From: Sphingomonas leidyi
GTDB lineage: Bacteria; Pseudomonadota; Alphaproteobacteria; Sphingomonadales; Sphingomonadaceae
Length of the DNA stretch: 64,000 nt
Assembly (NCBI RefSeq): GCF_011761945.1
Contig: NZ_JAASQV010000001.1
Span: forward strand, 1,178,001-1,242,000
Direction of reading: 5' to 3'
Shown: one piece after another, positions 58,890 to 64,000 of the stretch
Numbering within the stretch: position 1 is the stretch's first letter
Layout of the letters: each line of letters opens with the position of its first letter
Translations under genes and position numbers: made by a program
The notes under the pieces: model-generated
What the model saw: the letters and a program-made list of their open reading frames with translations, nothing else
The model's database searches: none
Told to the model about the DNA's origin: nothing

Positions 58890-60163
58890 CGCCGGATCTC
58901 CTGGACAAGCGCGGGCAAGATCAGATCGCGCGTGACGAGCACCCGCAGCGGATAGCCCGGCCGGATGGTGATCGTCGGCTGCACATTGAGCTGACGCCGA
59001 ACGATCTGCTGGCCGCTTTGGTTGATGGTATCCTGCGACCCGCGCCGCAACGCACGGGTAAGCTCGCCATCGTCATCGGCGCCCAACTCCGATCCCACAC
59101 CGAGCAGGGTCGAGGTCAGCGCAGCCCGCAGCATCGAGCCCCAATGATAGTCGGTGCGGTCCTGCAAACCGGCGAACCCTGCGGCATCGGCGCCAGGTTC
59201 GCGCTCCAGCATGATCGATCTGCCGCCGGGCAGGATTAAGCGATCCCAGGCGAGCAGCACCCGGTTCTGGCCGAACGAGACCTGGCTGTCATATTCGCCG
59301 ATGAGCCGCGCACCCTGGGGTATGAGCAGGACGCGGCCCGTCGGGCTGTCATAGACATTCTCGGTCACTTGCGCGGTGATCTGGCCAGGCAGGTCGGACC
59401 GGATGCCCGTAATCAGCGCCGCCGGGATGACGCTGCCGGCCTGAACCACCCAGGGCGATGCGGCGGCCACCACGCGGTTCGTATTGGTGAGATTGCGATC
59501 GGCCGAGGGATTGAGAAACGCTCGTTTGGCGGTCTGACCGTTCTGCGCGCTGTCTTCGGACTGCGGGTTTGCCGCCGCGATGTCGCTCGCCGCCGTTGGC
59601 GTCGGCGCCGGGAGGCCCTGAAATCCCGGCATCGCGGCGGCGAGCGGATCGAGCATTGCTCCCGCGCCCGCCGATGCCGCCCCGGCGCCAAGAAACAGCC
59701 GGCTGGTCCGAGCGGCGTCACGCTCCTGCACCGCACGCTCGCGCGCGGTATCGGCCGCACTTGGCGGCCCGCCGCCCGGCGACGCCGCGCCGATCGGCGG
59801 CACGGGCACGGTTTCCCCGCGCTGCTGGGCGGAGACGATTGGGCCGCCAAGATCGCCCGGCAATGGCGGGCCGAGCCGGGGAATCTCGGCATAGTCCTTT
59901 GGCGCGCTGTTGAGGCCGTCGGCCGTCGCGCGCCCTTCGGTGCTGTATAGCTCCTCGGCAACGCCCTTTTCAGAAGGTTGCAGCGCGTAGATCAAAGCGC
60001 CGCCGACGCCCGTGGCGGCCACGACGCCCAGGGTGGCCAGCACCTTGCGCGATAGGCGCATGACGCGAGGCGGATCGCTGCGCAGACGCAGGTTTGCCGG
60101 CGCGGCTGGACTGGCAGGGGATGGCGCCGGGCTTTCGGCGAGCGGCGGTTCGGCCTCGCTCAT
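58886..60163 (-). CDS. trbI: TrbI/VirB10-type conjugative transfer protein
   Basis: 425 aa. Cytoplasmic Pro-rich start, one membrane helix (VLATLGVVAATGVGGALIYAL, about 44-64), Pro/Ala-rich linker (70-200) and a C-terminal VirB10 domain (PWVVQAGSVIPAALITGIRS; TGRVLLIPQGARLIGEYDSQ; NRVLLAWDRLILPGGRSIML). It spans the envelope and links the inner-membrane ATPases to the outer-membrane core. Four-base overlap with trbG. Confidence 0.93.
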   Translation of the reverse strand: MSEAEPPLAESPAPSPASPAAPANLRLRSDPPRVMRLSRKVLATLGVVAATGVGGALIYALQPSEKGVAEELYSTEGRATADGLNSAPKDYAEIPRLGPPLPGDLGGPIVSAQQRGETVPVPPIGAASPGGGPPSAADTARERAVQERDAARTSRLFLGAGAASAGAGAMLDPLAAAMPGFQGLPAPTPTAASDIAAANPQSEDSAQNGQTAKRAFLNPSADRNLTNTNRVVAAASPWVVQAGSVIPAALITGIRSDLPGQITAQVTENVYDSPTGRVLLIPQGARLIGEYDSQVSFGQNRVLLAWDRLILPGGRSIMLEREPGADAAGFAGLQDRTDYHWGSMLRAALTSTLLGVGSELGADDDGELTRALRRGSQDTINQSGQQIVRRQLNVQPTITIRPGYPLRVLVTRDLILPALVQEIRR

Positions 60164-61158
60164 CGCCGTGACCTTCCATCATCGCGCACGATCCTGACCC
60201 GCTGCTCGGACGTCTTGTCGCCGAGGCGAAGTTCCGCCGCCGCGAACAGCCGATCGACGATGATGTGGCGACCCGAGACCCGGTAGTTGACGAGTTCGCC
60301 CGCACCGCTCGGACCGATCACGAACAAGGGCGGCATCTCGCCTTGCCCGATCCCGGCCGGAAACTCGATAAACGCCTGGCGGCCGTCATCGAACGCACGG
60401 ATCGGCCGCCACGGCGGATTGTCACCCTCGATGCCATAGCGGAAATTGAGCGAGGCGACGTCCACCCCGGCGGCGATCGGAGCCGCGTCGGCTGCGGCTG
60501 CATTCTGACCCCGGAGCGCGATCAGGCGGTCCTGCGGATAGGTCCAGGACACCGACGCCATATAGGTCGATGGCGTCGCTCGAAGCTCCAGATGGTAGGT
60601 CCGGCGATCGGTATTGATGACCAGATTGGTGATGAGGTCCGCGCGGGTCGGCTTGACCAGAATATGGATGCGCGCCGTCGGACTAACGCCGCTGACCGTG
60701 TCGCCGATAATCCACCTGACGGTATCGCCCGCGGCCACCGGCCCGGCGCCCACGAGCTGCTCGCCTTCCTGCAACGCGATGTCCGTGACCTGGCCCGGCG
60801 CCGTATAGACCTGATAGAGCGCGCCGTCCGTCCAGGGATAAAGCTGGATCGCATTGAGGAAGCCGTCACGCACTGGCTCGATGCGGGCGGCGGCGTTGGC
60901 CGCCCCGACGCGCAGGCGCGGATCGGCGGCCTCCGGGGGCCGTGGTGTGTCGTCGACTGGCTTCAACTGGCCCGGCAACGGCAACGGCTCGGGTATCGCC
61001 ACCACCTCAACGGGCTTTGGCGGCTCGACGGTCAGCATGGCCGGCGCGGCATCGTCGTAGCGGATTGCGGGCGGGCGTGCGGCGGTCGTCGCGCAAGCCG
61101 TCAGCGTGGATGCGGTTATCAGCAAAGCCGGAATTGCTGATTTACGGAAATGCGTCAT
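60160..61158 (-). CDS. trbG: TrbG/VirB9-type conjugative transfer protein
   Basis: 332 aa. A lipoprotein signal ends TLTAC (Cys22), then Pro-rich region and VirB9 domain (LYQVYTAPGQVTDIALQEGE; PTRADLITNLVINTDRRTYH; YRVSGRHIIVDRLFAAAELR). Outer-membrane core component, partner of TrbI. The lipobox lets it insert into the outer membrane without TrbH. Four-base overlap with trbF. Confidence 0.92.
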   Translation of the reverse strand: MTHFRKSAIPALLITASTLTACATTAARPPAIRYDDAAPAMLTVEPPKPVEVVAIPEPLPLPGQLKPVDDTPRPPEAADPRLRVGAANAAARIEPVRDGFLNAIQLYPWTDGALYQVYTAPGQVTDIALQEGEQLVGAGPVAAGDTVRWIIGDTVSGVSPTARIHILVKPTRADLITNLVINTDRRTYHLELRATPSTYMASVSWTYPQDRLIALRGQNAAAADAAPIAAGVDVASLNFRYGIEGDNPPWRPIRAFDDGRQAFIEFPAGIGQGEMPPLFVIGPSGAGELVNYRVSGRHIIVDRLFAAAELRLGDKTSEQRVRIVRDDGRSRR

Positions 61159-61838
61159 TGGCCCAGCTCCTTCGACCAGTTGATGGCGTTGACGAACACG
61201 CCGAGCGGATTTTTCTTCAGCCGTTCGACGTCTCGCGGCGGCTGCACGGCGATGGTGAGGATCGCGGACCAGCGCTCCGTCACGGCCAGGCTGCCGTCCT
61301 GATAGCGCCGCTCGGTCCAGGCGACGCGGAAGCTATCCGGCGAGGCCCGGATCACACTGGAGACATCGACCGCCACCTGGACCTTGCCGATGTTGGCGAA
61401 GGGGTCGTTGGTGCGGGCGTAATCGTTGAGGGTGAGCGCGCCCTTGTCCGTGGTGAAGTCATAGGCGCGAAGCCAGTTTTGACGCACGATGATCGGATCG
61501 GCCGAGACGCTGCGAACCTGCTCGATGAAGCGGGCGAGGTGGAAGGCGATCTGCGGATCGGTCGGCCGATAACCTGCCTCGGCCGGGGCGACGGCCTGGG
61601 CCTCGCCAAGCTGATCGACCTGAACCACCCAGGGAACGATCGTTCCGCGCGCGCCCTGCCACACCAGGCCGGCGGCAAGCCCACCCGAGAGCGTCAGGGC
61701 GCCGAAGAAGGCAAGGCGCCAGTTCTTCGCCTGGACGCGCGCCGAGCCGATCCGGTCATCCCAGGCCTGCGCCGCACGCTGGTAGGGCGTCTCCGGCTGG
61801 GGGGCTTTCCCGTAGTTGGTGTTGGGTCTGCGGAACAT
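61155..61838 (-). CDS. trbF: TrbF/VirB8-type conjugative transfer protein
   Basis: 227 aa from the ATG at 61836-61838; the longer frame to 62597 lies in trbL. MFRRPNTNYGKAPQPETPYQ, membrane helix (LAFFGALTLSGGLAAGLVWQ) and VirB8 domain (LARFIEQVRSVSADPIIVRQ, RYQDGSLAVTERWSAILTIA, NPLGVFVNAINWSKEL). Nucleates the inner-membrane complex. Two bases after trbL. Confidence 0.92.
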   Translation of the reverse strand: MFRRPNTNYGKAPQPETPYQRAAQAWDDRIGSARVQAKNWRLAFFGALTLSGGLAAGLVWQGARGTIVPWVVQVDQLGEAQAVAPAEAGYRPTDPQIAFHLARFIEQVRSVSADPIIVRQNWLRAYDFTTDKGALTLNDYARTNDPFANIGKVQVAVDVSSVIRASPDSFRVAWTERRYQDGSLAVTERWSAILTIAVQPPRDVERLKKNPLGVFVNAINWSKELGQ

Positions 61839-61840
61839 GC

Positions 61841-63121
61841 TCAATCCTTCTGGCTGAGGTCGATGGAAGCACCGCTGCCGCCACCGTCGCCGCCGCGCAG
61901 CGTGTGCGCGGCGACGTTCGCGCCGTGGGTCATGGCCTGGCGGCGCTTCATGGCGGTCGCCCAGGCGGGCGGACCCGATGACGCGGACGGGCTGGATGCG
62001 GCGGCGGATGATCCGCCGGCCCCGGCCTGGTAGCTCTGCTTCACGGATTCCGCCGCGCGGTGCAGGGGCGACATGGCGGCGCTGGTCGCGGCCTTGCCGA
62101 CGCCGCCGAGCCCTGCGGCGACACCGCCCATGCCGCTCTTTCCAGCCGATCCCGCCGTATAGGCCGCCGACGTGGCGCCGGCGGCATGAGCGCCGCCGTG
62201 AACAGCGCCAGCAACCGCACCGCCCGCAGCGCCTGCGGCGAGACGCGCGCCGGCCGCGCCGCCGAGCAGAGCGCCACCGGCGGCTAGCGCGGTGCCGGCT
62301 GCGGCGCCCGCGCCGAGTTGCGGCCCGCCGGAGACGATGCCGCTCGCGATGCTGGGACCAAAAATCCCCAGGCCGAGCAGCGCCAGGGCGGCGAGCACGA
62401 TGGTCATCGCGTCCTCGATCGACGGCTGCGTGCTGCCGATCGCGGTCGTGAATTCGGTGAACAGCGTCGATCCGATGCCGACGATCACCGCGAGGACCAA
62501 CACCTTGATGCCCGAGGAGATCACATTGCCCAGCACGCGCTCGGCCATGAAGGCGGTTTTGCCGAACAGCCCGAACGGGATCAGGACGAACCCGCACAGC
62601 GTCGCCAGTTTGAACTCGATCAGCGTGATGAAAAGCTGGATCGCGAGGACGAAGAAGGCGATCAGCACGATCACCCAGGCCAGCAGCAGCACGGCGATCT
62701 GGATGAAATTCTCGAAGAACGAGACGAAGCCCATCAGCTCCGAGATCGATGCGAGGATCGGCCGCCCGGCATCGAAGCCGACCTGCGCGACGCGGCCGGG
62801 CTGGAGCAGTTCGGCGGTCGTGAATCCCGTTCCCGACGCCTTCAGGCCAAGGCCGGCGAAGCTCTCGAAGACGATCCGCGCCAGCGTTTGCCAGTTGCCA
62901 ATGATGTAGGCAAAGACGCCGACGAAGAGGGTTTTCTTGACCAGCCGGGCGATGATGTCGTCGCCTTCCCCCCAGGTCCAGAACAGTGCTGCCAGCGTCA
63001 CATCGATGACGATCAGGGTCGTGGCGATGAACGCGACTTCCCCGCCCAGCAGTCCAAAACCGCTGTCGATGTAGGAAGTGAAGACCTCCAGAAACCGATC
63101 GATGACGCCGGTGCCGCCCAT
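61841..63121 (-). CDS. trbL: TrbL/VirB6-type polytopic membrane protein
   Basis: 426 aa from the ATG at 63119-63121. Six or more hydrophobic segments (GEVAFIATTLIVIDVTLAAL; IAVLLLAWVIVLIAFFVLAI; LATLCGFVLIPFGLFGKTAF; VLVLAVIVGIGSTLFTEF). The last 150 residues are Ala/Gly/Ser-rich and disordered. Inner-membrane part of the DNA transfer channel. An upstream Met 49 codons earlier lies inside trbK and was rejected. Confidence 0.93.
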   Translation of the reverse strand: MGGTGVIDRFLEVFTSYIDSGFGLLGGEVAFIATTLIVIDVTLAALFWTWGEGDDIIARLVKKTLFVGVFAYIIGNWQTLARIVFESFAGLGLKASGTGFTTAELLQPGRVAQVGFDAGRPILASISELMGFVSFFENFIQIAVLLLAWVIVLIAFFVLAIQLFITLIEFKLATLCGFVLIPFGLFGKTAFMAERVLGNVISSGIKVLVLAVIVGIGSTLFTEFTTAIGSTQPSIEDAMTIVLAALALLGLGIFGPSIASGIVSGGPQLGAGAAAGTALAAGGALLGGAAGARLAAGAAGGAVAGAVHGGAHAAGATSAAYTAGSAGKSGMGGVAAGLGGVGKAATSAAMSPLHRAAESVKQSYQAGAGGSSAAASSPSASSGPPAWATAMKRRQAMTHGANVAAHTLRGGDGGGSGASIDLSQKD

Positions 63122-63122
63122 C

Positions 63123-63497
63123 TCAGCGGCCCGCGTCCTGCGCGGGCGTGCTCTCCTTGACGACAGCATCGCTCGCCGTGCCCGGAATGGCCTGGATCGG
63201 TTCGGCGATTGCCGCTTGCGGCCGAGAGCCTGGCGCGAGGAAACGCCGCCGGTTCTCCGCCCATGCACGCAGGCAGGCGGTATCGCTGGCGCCCGCCGCG
63301 CCGATCGCCTGGCAACGGATCAGCTCGCCGCGCAGCGGATCGGCGTCGGGTTCGATGACCGTCGCATGGGCGGACTCGGGCGACGGCGACCCCTTCGAGG
63401 CATCGCGCATCTGGATCGCCGTCATGGTGATCGCGATCGCCACGAACACGATGGCGCCGATCCGTGCGAGGAGCTTGGAGTCCACCGAGATGCTCAT
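63123..63497 (-). CDS. Putative entry exclusion protein TrbK-alt
   Basis: 124 aa. Membrane helix near the start (LLARIGAIVFVAIAITMTAI), then a short periplasmic domain with ELIRCQAIGAAGASDTACLR and FLAPGS. Position between trbJ and trbL and the paired Cys fit the alternative TrbK family of ICEs, which blocks redundant entry of the same element. One base before trbL; four-base overlap with trbJ. Confidence 0.82.
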   Translation of the reverse strand: MSISVDSKLLARIGAIVFVAIAITMTAIQMRDASKGSPSPESAHATVIEPDADPLRGELIRCQAIGAAGASDTACLRAWAENRRRFLAPGSRPQAAIAEPIQAIPGTASDAVVKESTPAQDAGR

Positions 63498-64000
63498 TCG
63501 TGGAACATCCGGGCATTGCCGGGCTGATAGCCCACGCCCGGCGTCAGGAACCGGCGGAGCTGTTCCCGACCTTGCGCCTGCGCGGCGGCGCGCTGCGCCG
63601 ATTCCAGCGCCTGCGCCCGGCCTTGCGCCGCCATCATCGCGGTCAGGTCGGCGAGTTGCTGCGACTGGAGCGCCAGAAGCTGGTTGCCGGCCTGGGTCGC
63701 CTGCAAGGCGCCGGTCGCCGATTGGCTGGCCGTCACCAGACCGTCCATCGTGCTCCGTGCGCCTTCGATATTGCCGACGACGCCGGCCTGCACCTTCAGC
63801 GAGTCCTGGAACGCGCCGACGCTGTCTTCCCAGCGTCCCTGGGCGCCGTCGATCAATGCCTGATCGGACGCATTGAGGTTGATGTTGCGGTAGCGGGCAC
63901 TGAACGCCTGATCGATCTGCTGGACGTCATAGGCGATGCGCTGGGCCTGGCTCAGCAATTGCTGCGTCTGCCGGACCTGCTGCTGGAGCTGCTGGAGCGA
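63494..64000 (-). CDS. trbJ: TrbJ/VirB5-type conjugative transfer protein, C-terminal part (runs off window end)
   Basis: 169 codons are visible; the start lies beyond 64000. Long helical, Gln/Ala-rich coiled segments (QQLQQQVRQTQQLLSQAQRI; DQAFSARYRNINLNASDQAL; QGRWEDSVGAFQDSLKVQAG) and a tail LRRFLTPGVGYQPGNARMFHE-like end typical of TrbJ. The family is periplasmic and secreted; the signal peptide is not in the window. Confirms the trbJ-K-L-F-G-I order. Confidence 0.88.
   Translation of the reverse strand, partial: SLQQLQQQVRQTQQLLSQAQRIAYDVQQIDQAFSARYRNINLNASDQALIDGAQGRWEDSVGAFQDSLKVQAGVVGNIEGARSTMDGLVTASQSATGALQATQAGNQLLALQSQQLADLTAMMAAQGRAQALESAQRAAAQAQGREQLRRFLTPGVGYQPGNARMFHE

Larger units (their letters stand above)
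40047..64000. mobile_element. Probable integrative conjugative element (left part; right end outside window)
   Basis: Bounded on the left by the tRNA-Lys fragment; contains integrase 2, cargo (CorA, methyltransferase/glycosyltransferase operon, porin, kdp) and a trb type IV secretion cluster (trbI to trbJ). This combination is the standard content of alphaproteobacterial ICEs. The right boundary and the rest of trb/tra are outside. That the cargo between 42 and 57 kb belongs to the element is inferred from its position between integrase and trb. Confidence 0.6.

Noticed and set aside
1..64000. CRISPR arrays, rRNA, plasmid origin, IS-type terminal repeats
   Set aside because: No regularly spaced repeats, rRNA signature, rep gene or transposase was seen while reading the window.

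Overview
The window looks like chromosomal DNA of a sphingomonad-type alphaproteobacterium (Sphingomonas/Sphingobium/Novosphingobium group). The evidence is high GC, alphaproteobacterial-style proteins throughout, a Tat-dependent epoxide hydrolase, and a trb transfer module of the DUF2274-trbI-trbG-trbF-trbL kind common in that group. The genus is inferred, not proven. No rRNA, complete tRNA or CRISPR array was seen.

Left part (1-23 kb): catabolic and regulatory genes. A truncated aldehyde dehydrogenase, a GlxA-type AraC regulator and an alpha/beta hydrolase are tied together by a 27-bp operator present twice in opposite orientation. Then come a MocR/TauE divergent pair, a PaiB-like flavoprotein that seems to start at ACG, a propeller-type sensor kinase with its NarL-type regulator, a LysR gene beside a Tat-exported epoxide hydrolase, a decayed second copy of that LysR gene, a MarR-controlled EmrAB/outer-membrane-factor efflux operon, two more LysR genes, a MaoC-like protein and a LysE exporter.

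Centre (22.8-30.1 kb): an alkylation-damage regulon. It contains ada, alkA, a dark-matter CxC/CxxC protein, alkB, ogt, a 2OG-Fe(II) dioxygenase, a third methyltransferase with a frameshift, plus a ChaC-like glutathione cyclotransferase, a SnoaL-fold protein and an 80-aa orphan. Six copies of one 26-bp element (GATT, 12 bases, CCGGAGT) precede these transcription units, each in the gene's own orientation. This is probably the Ada operator and is the strongest unannotated signal in the window.

30.1-38.3 kb: a SWIM zinc-finger protein overlapping a 982-aa helical partner (DUF6493-like), then an HscC-type Hsp70 overlapping a membrane-anchored J-like protein. The combined function is unknown.

38.6-64 kb: mobile DNA. 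Two P4-type tyrosine integrases sit either side of the 3' half of a tRNA-Lys(CTT) gene, which reads as an attachment site. Its orientation predicts an integrative conjugative element running rightwards from about 40.05 kb. The element carries CorA, a methyltransferase/glycosyltransferase operon, a GNAT protein, an outer-membrane porin, a complete kdp potassium-uptake system (unusual order F-A-C-B-D-E) with KdpE-like boxes in front of both kdp and the porin, a truncated PACE-type efflux gene, a LysR gene, and the trb mating-pair genes trbI, G, F, L, K and J, with trbJ running off the end.
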